64,000 bases of DNA, taken from the NCBI GenBank assembly GCA_003439945.1, contig QVRM01005948.1:248001-312000 (forward strand). Direction: 5' to 3'. This document shows, piece by piece, positions 1-12,624 of the stretch. Source of the DNA: Dermanyssus gallinae. Taxonomy: Eukaryota > Arthropoda > Arachnida > Mesostigmata > Dermanyssidae. How positions within the stretch are numbered: the first letter of the stretch is position 1; every line of letters begins with the position of its first letter. Below the pieces are notes generated by a model. The model was not told where the DNA came from. It searched no databases and worked only from the letters and a program-made list of their open reading frames with translations. Both the position numbers and the translations under genes were made by a program.

Positions 1-374
1 GCAATTAATAAGCAAATCGGAAAGTCAGAGGAGAGAGACAACCTTTGATGAAACATCTCACAGAATCTCGCTCGATCGAGATCGATTCTCTTATCTCACC
101 GCACCGTGAGAACGCAATCAGCCATCATGGATGGCTCATCATCTTATTGACTACTTGAGACAGTAGTAGCCATGGCCGCGCCCGCATACACGAAAACAAT
201 TGCGTGTTCGTTTGAATCGGCCACTATCAGGTGTAACAAGATGCAAGCGTGCACCTGCACTGCTGCCAGCTGCTGGATGGAGCCGATGGCGCAGCTCGCT
301 TCTTCAATTGGCTGTTGGTCGCAGCGAGTGACGTCGAACGCCGCCGGCCGGTATGTGGTCGAACATATATCGCC
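1..374. other. No gene recognised
   Basis: Short open frames overlap on both strands here, but none shows a recognisable motif, and their mutual overlap suggests chance. Nothing else is visible before the duplicated block begins. Confidence 0.5.
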
Positions 375-531
375 CGGGTCAATTCGAAAGCCTTTTCTCG
401 TCCTTTCACTATCGAGCTGTGGGACCAGCTGGCTGGCAAGCGGGCAAACGACCGAAATTAATATATATATATATATATATATATAAGGATAAACTATATT
501 TATTAAAATGACATTTAAGTGTTACAGCGAG

Positions 532-563
<32 letters not shown>

Positions 564-1070
564 CTTGGATCAAAATCTAATGCGAGCAGAATATTAGCAT
601 AGAATTGGTTTTGTTGCGCCAGGAGCTCTAATAGTGAGCGGTTATGCGCGCGATGTCAGCCCACAGAGTAAGCCAGCTCTTGCACATGCTGAGTGGGTGC
701 CAATGAAGCTGTTGTTCCCTGTGCTAAAGCCACAGGGGCAAGACGGCCTTTCGCCGCCCCGAGTTCTTTAAGAAAGGACTTCGCGTGTCACATTCTTTGC
801 GGTTTAACTCACTAGGTATATTGCGGTGACAATATGCCGCCATAGAGTATAGGAAGAGCGCCGACGACGACGTAAAATCTTCTACAGGTAGTTATAGTAT
901 ACGTACAGACCTAACTAAAGTTTTCAGCTTCTAGCTAGAGAACAAATATAGGTGTTATTCTTTTCCTCTTAAAATATAATCAATGTTTAGATTTCGACGT
1001 AATTTCCACTAATTTATTGACACTTCTTGAGGCAGCGGATATGTGAATCAAAGCATAACGAGTCGCAAAC
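375..1070 (+). repeat. Left copy of a diverged duplicated block
   Basis: This stretch shares ordered, diverged similarity with 24215-24915 on the same strand. The clearest matches are TCTAATGCGAGC followed by GAATATTAGCATAGAATTGG (near 577 and 24351), a TTTTCTCG...CTTTCACTATC segment upstream (near 390 and 24233), and a segment reading CTTGARGCRSYGGATAYGTG (near 1025 and 24875). Two (TA)n tracts interrupt this copy and are absent at the matching place in the other. It could be an old segmental duplication, an unknown repeat family, or two related regulatory regions. No coding frame is shared. Confidence 0.7.
460..563. repeat. Two (TA)n microsatellites
   Basis: Pure TA runs lie at about 460-485 and 534-563, inside the left copy of the duplicated block. 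Confidence 0.95.
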
Positions 1071-3008
<1,938 letters not shown>

Positions 3009-3031
3009 AGGGTCATTAGAGAGAGAGAGTG

Positions 3032-3148
3032 ATGTTAGAGGGTGTCAGCCCTGATCTGGCATCAACTTTCAGAACAATCGCGGAAGCTCTAAAACCTTTA
3101 TTGGCTCTCCTTCCAATCGCAGAGAAGCTTAAAGCCTATACATCATAA
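3032..3148 (+). pseudogene. RLE retrotransposon copy A: C-terminus of ORF1 (Gag-like)
   Basis: The frame reading [13 protein letters not shown]...LPIAEKLKAYTS and ending at the TAA of 3146-3148 matches ORF1 of copy I (residues MLEGISPDLAATS, minus strand near 40.29 kb) and ends like ORF1 of copy C (LPMLKSLKHIMH). Only the last 38 or so residues survive; the zinc knuckles and the rest were lost at the junction with the TIR/(TA)n tract. The stop overlaps the ORF2 start as TAATG (3146-3150), the same arrangement as in copy C. Confidence 0.75.
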
Positions 3149-4725
3149 TGCCAGATAATAATAACCCAAGCGGAACTGAGGCCGCACAAACATCTCCATT
3201 CTTGGATACCTCCAACAGGGCTACATGCCCGGTTTGCAAAGGTGTCTTCACGAAAAGGGGTCTTGCCAGACACATATCAGCCAGGCATGCTGACGCCGCC
3301 AACAGGCCGTTCACAGCCCATCGGGCCTCGACGGAAGAAATTGATATAGACACTCTACTCGTCGACATTCAGGCAAACATGCGACAAGCCAAACTGCTAC
3401 GCATTTTACCAAAATCTGTTAGGCCTACTGTTGCAGAGGAACTTACTAACGTCTTCTCGTTCTCCTTTGCTCCGGTCGTGCTGCGACTTCCTCGAGCGGA
3501 AAAGGACGCCCGATCCCTGTCTGTCGTGATTAGGAAGAACTTACGCGAATTTTCAGCGGGAAAAGGCTTAGGGACCTGACGCACGAGGGTTCGGGATCGA
3601 AGGCTTACCTCGACGATAACCTCTGCAGACGGGTGAGAGTCAAGCTGTCGGAAGGCGATATCTCAGGTGCAGCTAGATTGGTGAGCTCCGAGGATATTCT
3701 AGCGCCAGTGAACGAAAATACGGAAGCACTCCGCTCCAAACACCCACAGGCTCCTCGGGATCTAACCATGCCCACACCCCCGGCGGTTACACTGCCATCT
3801 TCAACCTCGCGCGACGAGATACTGAATGCCATGAAGACCTTCAATCGGAGTTCAGCTGCCGGCCTGGATTTTATGAGACGCCGTCTACTTCAGGACCTAC
3901 TGTCTGGTGCACTGGGCAGCACGGCTGAGCGATTAGCTGACGCCATTGCCAAAGTAGTTGATGTGCTCAGATGGGGCTCGCCCCCTTCCTGTTTTATACC
4001 ACTTATCTTCGGAGCACGGATGTTTGCAAAAAAGAAAAAGGATGGATCATTACGCCCTATCGCCTGTTCCTCGGTCGTTCGCCGATTGGCATCCAAAATC
4101 AGCTGTCAAGATAATAAGGATGCTGTTTTGGTAGCTCTTGGCGATCACCAGCTAGGATTCGCTACCCCTGGCGGTACAGAGGTAGCAGTACACTGTGCCC
4201 GTACATTTCTGCAATCGCGCAAAGTACCGACGGTGATGGTCAAACTGGATTTCCGAAACGCTTTTAATAGCGTTCGACGAGACCGTCTACTCCAATCCGT
4301 CAAGTCGTGGGTTCCCTTACTGTTTCACCAGACGAATCTGGCTTACGGTCAGTCACCACATCTGGTCATGCCCCATAACACGATGCTATCGCAAACAGGT
4401 CTTCAGCAGGGCGATCCCCTAGGTCCTCCACTAATCTGTCTGTGTATCAAGGATATGGTGGATACACTGCGATCTCCTCTTAATGCCTGGTACTTGGATG
4501 ACGGCGTTCTAGGCGGAGACCTCCCGACAGTACTAGACGATATTCGAAAAGTCATTGACTTCGGTGTGATTAGTGGCCTGAATCTGAACCCGGGCAAATG
4601 TGAAGTCTATGTAACGGATCATAACGGAATTGAACCAATAGATGTAACGGACTTAATGTGACTTGACAACTACGTAACGCAGCACCATCACCTTGATACG
4701 AAAATGATGGGCATTAAATTTGCTA
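3148..4725 (+). pseudogene. RLE retrotransposon copy A: ORF2, zinc finger and reverse transcriptase
   Basis: ORF2 starts at the ATG of the TAATG overlap. A C2H2 finger (CPVCKG...HISARH, C-x2-C-x12-H-x4-H) lies at residues 29-49. About 15 codons present in copy C are missing before FSFAPVVLRLP. A frameshift near 3562 moves the frame, which then runs to 4661. The reverse transcriptase is clear: RPIACSSVVRRLASK (finger), VKLDFRNAFNSVRRD (first catalytic Asp), LQQGDPLGPPL, and the YLDDGVLGG active-site box in place of the usual YADD. A TGA ends the frame at 4659-4661, but similarity to copy C appears to continue to about 4725. The endonuclease is absent, so the copy is 3'-truncated and cannot be autonomous. 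Confidence 0.9.
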
Positions 4726-4734
4726 TTGCGTGAG

Positions 4735-5124
4735 AGTGGTCTTTCGGACGTACATTTTTGGTCGCAATGGAAACATTTTACGATTTTTCATGAAATGGCG
4801 TTAACGTAAAATATCGACTTTTCATGACTTTCCTTAATCTGGGTATTAGCTTTTGCTACGCAAGCTAGTGAAGTGTCTTCCGTTGTGCAGAATTTTCCTC
4901 CGAACACGCCGGTGTAATCGGTTCCTTCATGCGTTGACTGGTTCTCCCGCAAACAGAGATTTCGCACAACTATGTAAAAAAAAGGCAGAAAAACTACTTT
5001 TATAAACTTCACTCTCTCTCCTAAACAAGACGTTTCCACGTCTTCCCTCCATAGGGAAAACGTATTTTCTTGCCGAGTTCTATCAAACCTCGAAATGCGT
5101 GCACAACAATATGAATGACCCTGT
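4735..5124 (+). repeat. Repeat family of about 390 bp, copy 1
   Basis: From TCGCAATGGAAACATTTTAC to the terminal ATGAATGACCCTGTATATA this matches 30222-30600 in order and strand. Shared islands include ATCGACTTTT, CTTTCATGCGTTGACTGG, GCACAACTATGTAAAAAAA and AAACAAGACGTTTCC. A third fragment with the same end lies at 12577-12620. The right end equals the 11-bp inverted repeat noted for 3007-5124, which suggests a TIR transposon end or a MITE. No transposase motif was seen. Confidence 0.85.
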
Positions 5125-6526
5125 ATATATATATGCTACTTCCTATGCCTGTTTTATACATATATACATCTGACATAATAAACCAAGATAATGCATACAA
5201 TTCATAATTATGCTCTACTAGGTGTTCAATACTTCTTCTCTTATTCAGGTGGTTCCGCGAATATCAGAGACGTATTTATGCATAATATCAAAGCTGACAA
5301 AATAGTCTATGTCCCAAAGCTCCTAACAAGGACGCATGCCAGGCGAGAAGGGAGTCGACCAATTAACGAGGTAATGCGAAAACAGTGTTGGGGCTGCGAA
5401 TACGAGAATGAACGTGCTGTAGTGCGTAGGCAAGACGACGAATACAATACCCACGCCAGCAACAGTAGCAACAATAACAGCATTATCAACAACAAGAACA
5501 ACAACAACAACCACCACAACCACAACCACAACAACAACAACCACCACCACAACCACAACAACACCCACAATAACAACAACAATAACTCACTTTCGTAAAG
5601 AAGACACCGGTGGGTGTCAGAGACGTTACTAATGCCCACACGCTACGGCCTGCAGCCGCAATCATCGTACGTACTTAACGCGTATTGCGGACCGGTTGGG
5701 CGTCGTCCAGCGTGATATACACTGGCAGCTGTTTTTTTCTCACAGCCGTATGGTACGTCTTCGTGCGTAATTGCAATTGTGGATTCGGCAGATATGAACG
5801 AGTGTATAGTAGAATGACATTTTACACTTGTCTTGTGCGGCATTTGTTATACCGTAGATATATGATCTACTTCATTGTATCATGCTTAATGATTAGCATT
5901 TCAACGCTTGGAATTGTGACGTTTCAACGTGTTGCAGTATTGCATGTTTGTCCGCGCATCTAGATTCCATAGACGGATAACCTTTGTCGCCATTGAGCCT
6001 CTGTTATAGACCAAGTAGATTTGAGTACTTTCTCGAAAATAACATGGCGGTACCAGAGGAACAATATGGGTTTAGAATACCAAAGTCGACTCACAAAAAT
6101 CAATTGCTAGTGAGATGTCGCTTTTGACCTAGCAACGGCAAGCAAATGCGTGTGTTCATTTATTTAGAGTGCGCCCTGTTTGGGTATGTAAATATGAACA
6201 TAATATGTATGATAAACATCGTAAAAATAATTTAGGAGCATTTTCGTTAGCAAAATGATATAAAAGTAAGCAAGGAAAGAGGGTTCTCGTCGGTTGTTAA
6301 ATCTTTTCTAGGGGCTATTCTTAAGCAGAGTACAGTCGACAATGGTACGGAGTTTATGAGAAGAGTTTCCTAGAGCACAAAAATGGCCCAAGGCGATCGG
6401 CTTGACCAGTTGCTTTTGTCGATAGTATTCGATAGGGTACTTGACTGAATGAGGCAGGGCTGGAAAATGGACACGTACTCTAACATACACAAATGAGAAC
6501 GCGATGTTTAACAGAAGTCTCTGAAA
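5125..6526. other. No gene recognised; contains an AAC/CAC triplet tract
   Basis: A plus-strand open frame spans 5191-5598, but its second half is only translated triplet repeat (Asn/His-rich) and its first half has no known motif. The rest of the interval shows nothing that I recognise. Confidence 0.45.
5461..5590. repeat. (AAC)n/(CAC)n triplet repeat
   Basis: Imperfect CAA, AAC and CAC triplets fill about 130 bp. They read as Asn/His on the plus strand and as poly-Leu or poly-Val on the minus strand. Confidence 0.9.
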
Positions 6527-7105
6527 TTAAAATGGGATTAATACTAATAATTGAGTAAATAGACGAGGTGGAGTTATTTCTTCGGAAATGTTGTCCTTTC
6601 CTATTCTGTTAAACGCGTTTTGGAAGTCTAGTTTGACTAGTACTTTTGTTGGATCTTCTGTGTCCTTGGGAAAGCGCGTGTAGAAGAAAATATCCTTCTT
6701 CTCACGGACAGTTAAACTTGCACCTGAGAAGATGATGACAACGCTCCAATTCAGCATTCTAGCCATGAGACTGCCCAGCGCGTCGAATAGGCGCTCAGAG
6801 GATGCGATCGTCTGGCTAAGCATGTCCAAAAGCTGTCGAGGCCATAGGCCGTCTAAGCCGGCTTGACTTACAACGGGCAAAGATCGAATGGTCTCAAAAA
6901 CGAGAAGTCCTTCAATTCCATCCAGGTCTAAGGTGGCAGGCTATTGCCCTGTGAAGAAATTTGGTGTTCGCTCCGTAGCTCAGACTCGGTATATTCACCG
7001 TGTGGTGCCAACGTGTCTGAGGACAGTAGCGATCGAACAGCATAACGAATATTGGGCTCTGCTAATTTTATCTCTGCCTGGCAACACGTTGTGTTGGTCG
7101 TTAGT
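6527..7105 (-). pseudogene. RLE retrotransposon copy D: middle of ORF2
   Basis: Read on the minus strand from about 7080, the peptide IKLAEPNIRYAVRSLLSSD matches copy C KLTEDDVSGAARLIGSSE. After one or more frameshifts, QAGLDGLWPRQLLDMLSQ matches AGLDFMRRRLLQDLLSG, and VLVKLDFQNAFNRIGKD holds the first catalytic aspartate of the reverse transcriptase. The finger segment (RPIACSS...) is deleted and the YLDDG box is absent. The 5' end of the fragment lies about 15 bp from the TAA tract that follows copy E, so D sits directly downstream of E on the same strand. Confidence 0.8.
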
Positions 7106-7118
7106 GCAGTGAAATATC

Positions 7119-7119
<1 letters not shown>

Positions 7120-7150
<31 letters not shown>
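7120..7150. repeat. (ATT)n tract between copies D and E
   Basis: About ten ATT units. On the minus strand this is (TAA)n directly after the 3' UTR of copy E and before the beginning of copy D. Confidence 0.95.
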
Positions 7151-7153
<3 letters not shown>

Positions 7154-8311
7154 GGACCGACATAGCCCGCCGGCAAATTTATTTGTCCATGCTGTCTGTT
7201 ATCACAATATGTCACTTAACGAACTGAAAATAAACAACTCAAGGCTCTAGGTCCAAGCTGGGGCTGGTCCACTTGGCCAAAGTTCCTCTCACCGACGCAG
7301 CGTTCCCCCTCTGAACGTCCAACGACAAGCGCTGCAGTAAGTACTCCCCCGCTCTTTTGTCTCCTGTAGCAACCACTAATCTTCTCTCGACGTCTCTGAG
7401 TAATTTTTTGGTAAGCAACCCTGGTCCCCCCAACGTCTCAAAAGCTAGAGGTAGGAACAAGTGGGGATAGTCCAGGCTTGAGTACTTCCTGCACTTGCCT
7501 GTTTCCGCTAAGGCAACCGCATGCCCAGGGCGAGCTGCGCCAGTACCGACCATTGAAGGGGCTAAAGAGTCGGTAACAGTCGCATCTTACACCAGCATCT
7601 GGCCCCTGAGTCATTCCGTCAGGCCTTTTTCCGTCATCTCTGACTAAGCCGGGGGGGCTCCAGCACACATGGGTAGCCTGCCAACCGTAATCCTCTGCAG
7701 AACGTCTCGTTCAGGGCCGAGTGGCGTGCGATCCTGCCTGAACTCTGGACGCAAGAAAGACCGTGGTGGCCTAGGGAGTCGACTTCGTCACCACAACCAC
7801 AGCGATGGAGAGAAACCAGTTCTGCTCCCACTCTCAAACCGACCAATATTCGTGTAGACTCATCGTCTAAAAGAGTACCCAGTTGAGGACTCGGGAGGGC
7901 GTGTAGCCATACGCTTGCACCCGGCGAAGAGACGGCTTGTAACCTCGCTTTGTCGGCGTCGGAAGTTGCTCGGCTCCACAGGTCGCTCCATCGATGGTCG
8001 TGTACCAAATCTGACCACGCAGACTGAAGAGAAGGGGTCTCCGGGAGAGCCCCACAGAATGTGATAGCTTCACCTTGGGTCTTCTCCAACGTAGGTCGGA
8101 AATGCGCTACAGCCTGGGGGTCTAGGATAGCCTCGATGTCACTGATCGCTGAATGCAGGGAGGTAATATGCGCCGCAACTGAAAGGGAAACTGCCTCGGG
8201 GAGTCCCAACCCGCCTCTTGCGACCGGTAGTTATGCTTGGGTTAAGGGGTCGCCCCGTAGCCGCAGGTTAAGTAAAGATTCCAACGCGTCGCCTTGCTTC
8301 ACACTTAGTGA
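7151..8311 (-). pseudogene. RLE retrotransposon copy E: ORF2 C-terminal half and 3' UTR
   Basis: This minus-strand copy begins mid-ORF2 (ALESLLNLRL, near 8280), directly beside a (TAA)n tract, and reads through the thumb/linker (GLPEAVSLSVAAH) to the endonuclease. The zinc motif is CGCGDEVDSLGHHGLSC, and the catalytic block survives as DGKRPDGM, after which a frameshift disrupts the WDATV part. The C-terminus (RAGEYLLQRLSLDVQRGNAA) ends at 7239. There are at least three frame breaks and one internal stop near 8235. A 3' UTR of about 85 bp follows. It is closest to copy J in sequence. Confidence 0.9.
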
Positions 8312-8349
8312 ATTATTATTATTATTAATATTATTATTATTATTATTAA

Positions 8350-8440
<91 letters not shown>

Positions 8441-8441
8441 T
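8312..8441. repeat. Long (ATT)n microsatellite
   Basis: About 130 bp of ATT triplets with two small interruptions. It abuts the 5' edge of copy E, while a shorter tract of the same unit abuts its 3' edge (7120-7150). Confidence 0.97.
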
Positions 8442-8994
8442 AGGTATTACAATTGTGAGGTATGAACGTTTATGCCAGGTTTATCCTGCTCCGGTCGCTT
8501 TCTATCAATTCATGGCGCCTATGATGGAAGCCACATTTCCTCTACAAACGGCCAAAGACATCATCTGTCTCAAAAACATGGCCTCGCGTCGATCGCCCGT
8601 AACTTCTGCTATGCGTTTTCCGATATCTTTCAGGATTTTCGCTGTACCCGAGCTGATGGGGCCGAGCGTCTCTAATGTAATGCGTACAAAGTGGTAGTTT
8701 CTAGATAGCTCGAGATACTTCCTTCGTTTTTTAGAATCCGCGCGCTCGGCTACCCATCCCGACTCTTGGCGTCAGTTTGGTCATCCTTCTGAGGAAGAGG
8801 TCACTAGGCAGAAGGAGCAGAAGGAGAAAGTTGCCATTCAGACTACACGCGTAACTCTTCTGTCTGCCTGCAAGTTAGACGTGGACAACATTAGACTTAA
8901 AATCGTCTGCATTCGTCGGAAGTATGCTAGCCGACGACCAGTTTCGTGCGGCCAGTGGCCTCATCCTTGCCACTGCGATGTTTAAGAGGGCCGA
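8442..8994. other. No gene recognised
   Basis: Two overlapping plus-strand frames occur at 8455-8697, but I see no motif in either. Confidence 0.45.
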
Positions 8995-9175
8995 GCCTGG
9001 TGGCCTGGTGCATTCTAACCTACGCCTTTCGACCAATAAAGACACCTAGGTGCTCAGACTCGATCCCTGCCGTTGCACATTTGTATTTATGAGGCCCGTC
9101 TTATAAAGCAATACGTAAGCGATTTCGTGGGCATTTGTTGGCTGAAGGTCAGCTCACACAAACAAAAAATAATGT
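8995..9175 (+). mobile_element. SINE family B, copy 1
   Basis: A tRNA-like head (GGTGGCCTGGTGCATTC; B-box-like ACTCGATCCC near 9059) is followed by a body aligning with 38556-38725: CACATTTGTATTTATGAGGC, CCCGTCTTATAAAGCAATA, then CGTGGGCATTTGTTGGCTGA. The same tail occurs at 50.6 kb. Confidence 0.65.
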
Positions 9176-9209
9176 TTGATAGAGAGAGGAATGTCCATGT
9201 GGTGGGACG

Positions 9210-9760
9210 GTGTATGAGCGTGGCCTGCACAAGTTAAACTGCACTAAACTAGACGGCCAGGAAGGCCACGACGCCATCGATGACATCCTCGGGTGCGCTT
9301 TCAGACAAGCCAGCTACCGCGTCACACTGAAGCCTGGTGGACTGCAGAGGGACGACAGGCCTTGCCAGCTGAGACTAGGACCACAATCGGCCGCTGGCGT
9401 GAGATGTCACTCTCTCCAATACGTAAGTCCTCGGCTATCGTGCACTAGACCGCGCGGGAGTCGGCTACATCATACAGCAACAAGAGATGCACAAACGGCG
9501 CTTATACGCGCATTTTTTTCTTGAAGACCACGCTGTAGTGGCGTTCGGTCTCAAACCATCTGGCGTTAGAGGCAAGGCTGCACTCAAACTGACAAATGAG
9601 CTTGCAAAGGAGTTCTTTGAGGTAACCAAGACCGCCCGCGTTTCCCATAAGAGGGAATTATTGGAATCACAGAGAGGCAACGCCAATATGATGTTGAGTG
9701 GGCACCGACTCTCAGGCAATAAAAATAATAATATAAGCAATATTGTAGATACTATATAAT
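9210..9760 (+). pseudogene. Divergent RLE-type LINE, extreme C-terminus (tentative)
   Basis: The frame at 9487-9759 encodes a peptide with GLKPSGVRGKAALKL and ELLESQRGNANMMLSGHRL. Its spacing and motif order parallel the C-terminus of the main RLE family (GGPGSLTRKLL...RLDLEVQRGNAASVRGTL in copy C). I infer a distantly related element of the same endonuclease class, 5'-truncated. It ends in an ATA/AAT-rich tail (9720-9780), which also fits. The upstream frame (9210-9524) has no clear motif and may be the frameshifted continuation. An unrelated protein with a chance QRGNA match cannot be excluded. Confidence 0.45.
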
Positions 9761-11105
9761 TACTAAAATTGTATTGTTATATATAATAACCCTTGTCAAA
9801 AAAAAATTGTCAGTAATATTACAAGGTGAATATGTTTGAATTTGTATTTGCGTTAAAATTAACTATTTATTTGTTACCCGGATATATAGTTAATAAATGC
9901 CGTAACAGTAGCAGTAAAACTAGCATAGGCGGTGGTGCATCCAGTTCATTGGTGCAGGACGTCATATAGAGCGCTATACACGGCCATACGTATAGCCTCG
10001 ACAGTAGAATGGCGGAAAAACTTCGCATACAAGACATTATCTACCTGCCTTCGGTCCGAAGTGTCCGAAGACATTGTATCGGGACCGAGCGTGTCCAAGT
10101 GGACTCAGCCAGGACATCAGCGAATGCTCTGTCGTCGGCGTCGCACGTCGTTTTTTCCTCAAGTACATGCTTGCCTTGCTAATCCATTGAGCCCAGGGCA
10201 ATTGTCGGTCTTCGCCTGCAATTGCCTCACAGCCTCATAGTCGGCTTGACCGTCTCACTCCTGCGTGACCACAGATACTCTTTATGAACAGCCTACTTAT
10301 CGCTGGCAGGAAGAAGAAAAAATTATAATATTAGAAAGACAAAGAAACGGAGCAAACACAGAGAATAAACAGAGCGCAGTTTTTCTGCGCTAGTCGTGGC
10401 GCTAGTTATCTACCGGGGTGGCACCCGTTCAGTCCCCATTGGTAATCGAATGTTCTTTAAACGATGCTTATTTAGAATAGATAATAAACAACTATACCAC
10501 GCTGAAAATAGATGATAAACAACCATACCACTCTCAGCGGCCATGCTGCTGCACGTGGAGCTGGTCGACCCAAGCGTTTGCGTACGTAAAACGGCATGCA
10601 CTTCCATACGCCCTTTGCTTAAGGTGCATACAGTCACGTAGTAGCTTTAGGACAAGACGATACATACGGGGAATCAAACGACTTGTTGACGCAGCGGGTA
10701 TGCCCACAAAACCACACAAGAAAGGAGACGGCACTTACGGCACCAGGAAGTCTCCACCAGTCGTAGGCGTCGACGTCATCAATGCCTACCGAATGATGTA
10801 CTCGCAACAGAAAGCATCCGATTTCTAGTCTTTCAAATCTCTGGTCCCTTTGGCTACTTGCGTTGTTTGTTGTTGTTATGCGGGGCGAGCAAAACGGCGC
10901 GCAATTAAGCGTAACCCGTGTTCACGATTCGCGGTCTTGTTCGACGTTTACCGAGCGCGTGTTGTTTGCATGTAGTACATCCATCGACCCGAGTGATAAA
11001 TATTGGTTATTATGTAAGAACAACACTATAAAGAACTCCGCAAATTTCGATAATACTGAGTTGGTCGTTTTTTGCGCAATGCCAGAAAGATATGACCTCA
11101 ACCCG
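9761..11105. other. No gene recognised
   Basis: Several short frames occur (for example 9932-10240 and 10863-11117), none with recognisable domains. The sequence CCTAAAGCTACTACGTGAC region near 10.65 kb has a LINE-like look but no diagnostic motif. Confidence 0.4.
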
Positions 11106-11420
11106 TACTCGTTCTGAACTGGAAAGGCTCCGTCGGCGACACGCGTGCTCTGCCAAGAGGCACATGAAGACACTCCAGGTCGCACACTGCTACAGTGCTT
11201 AGAGTGGCAGGCTGGGCGGTTTAAGACAGGCAGACTCGTCTACGAGGAATGGCCCAGGGAAGAAGACCCACACCATGAGGTCAGCGATCCACCTTGGTAC
11301 AGCCTAATGGAATTTACAGAATACATCGTCTCCAGTAAGCAAGCCTGGAAATAGCTTCGGCAAAAGAACTCCTCCAGAAGAAACACGAAATGTGCAAAAA
11401 AAGACAAACACAACTGCTGC
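11106..11420 (+). pseudogene. R1-clade LINE ORF2, C-terminal zinc-finger fragment
   Basis: The frame from 11145 reads LCQEAHEDTPGRTLLQCLEW and later MEFTEYIVSSKQAWK. R1-clade ORF2 proteins typically end with a C-x2-C...H...C finger followed by EW and then a segment of FTEYI-WR/K type plus a basic tail. Here the first cysteine pair is only partly kept. The basic, glutamine-rich tail follows in another frame (11354-11420). It is a 5'-truncated relic; the upstream reverse transcriptase is not visible. Confidence 0.55.
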
Positions 11421-11828
11421 TTCACCCCGAGAGCAACCGTAGAAATGTGCAGTTCGAAGAAAACGGGCTGGCAGGTGTTAGACAAGTGCGGCAACCTTAG
11501 GGGTACCCAGCTAATTGATCTGAAAGTGCGCTCGCTATTTCTCCTGATAGTCCATAGTACTGCTCTATAAAACTCTGGGCTATCAGAGAGTAAAGCTTAA
11601 GGGGGAGGTGCGTTTAGTGGGTATGAGTCTCAACGGAGCAACATACAATCTTTGGGGTCAAGTCCCACACTGCTTGAGATAGAGACTTGTAGCGATAGTG
11701 GGTAAATGTATTAACTACCTCCTCCACCTTTAGTCTTCTGTGTGTTCTTGTTCTTGTCAGCAAAACAAGCCGAAATATATTGGTGGCTTCGTTCTCCCGT
11801 GGCGATTTTAACGAACTTGTCAATCCGC

Positions 11829-12562
11829 GTCAGAAAACTGGCAGCAAAGTTTGTTCCAAAAATGTTGAATCTCCAGCAGGGTAACGCCCGTCGGGAAAAG
11901 TCTGAAAGGCGGTAGCAAAAGACCCTGGATTACCTCGAAGAGTGATTACAGGAGACGAGTCATGCGTATATGGTTATTACACCGAAACCAAAACGCAATT
12001 CTCGTAGTGGTGCCTCCTAGAATAGAGTCGATCGAAAAAATTCAGACAGAACAGATCCAAAACCAAGGTACTTTTCACTGCTTTTTCTAGACAGCCAGGA
12101 AACATATTCCACTATTTCTTACACCACCTGGCTCTACGGTCAATGCGGAATATTACCGCAAAATGTTAAGAAAATAGCACGAGAAGGTCCGACGCAAGAG
12201 ACCTGAATTCTGCGCAAACAACTCTTGGATTATTTATTACGAAAACGCACCGCTGCACACATCCTTAATGATTTTGGATTACTTAATGAAAGATTATCTA
12301 TATAACCTTTATACTCGGCAGATTTGTGTCCGTGCGACTTTTTGCTTTTATCACGAATAAGAAAAAATAAGAGATAATGTTTCGGGGCTATAAGGACGAT
12401 AGAAAAATCACAGGAGCAACATAACTCGAAGATTCTGAAAAGTGTAAACAGTAGCACAAGTGCATTGCACAATGTATTTTGTAAGGGACAAAACAATTTC
12501 GAAGATTTAAATTATTCTAAAAAAATATAAAAAATGTATTAGAACGTTCCGATCCGCCCTTA
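11829..12562 (+). pseudogene. mariner transposase remnant with 3' terminal repeat
   Basis: Reading across frames, the order of mariner motifs is preserved: KLAAKFVPKML (start of the catalytic half), VITGDESCVYGYYTETK (first catalytic Asp region, near 11945), KVLFTAFS, then YYENAPLHTSL (near 12240; the usual HHDNAPAH, with Asp replaced by Glu), then ADLCPCDFLLL (third Asp, near 12320). Numerous stops and at least three frameshifts make it inactive. The end AGAACGTTCCGATCCGCCC (12541-12559) matches the end of the 29.7-kb copy and serves as the probable 3' TIR. Confidence 0.85.
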
Positions 12563-12576
12563 TATATATATATATA

Positions 12577-12620
12577 TACCTCGAAATTAGTACATAACGA
12601 TATGAATGACCCTGTATATA
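12577..12620 (+). repeat. Fragment of the 390-bp repeat, terminal part
   Basis: CCTCGAAATTAGTACATAAC and then ATGAATGACCCTGTATATA match the right end of the repeat at 4735-5124 almost base for base. Confidence 0.8.
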
Positions 12621-12624
12621 CCAA

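Noticed and set aside
5191..5598. Plus-strand Asn/His-rich frame as a protein gene
   Set aside because: The C-terminal half is a triplet microsatellite and the N-terminal half has no motif, splice support or conservation evidence.
8061..8465. Plus-strand frame with poly-Leu tail
   Set aside because: It is antisense to the endonuclease region of copy E and runs into the (ATT)n tract.
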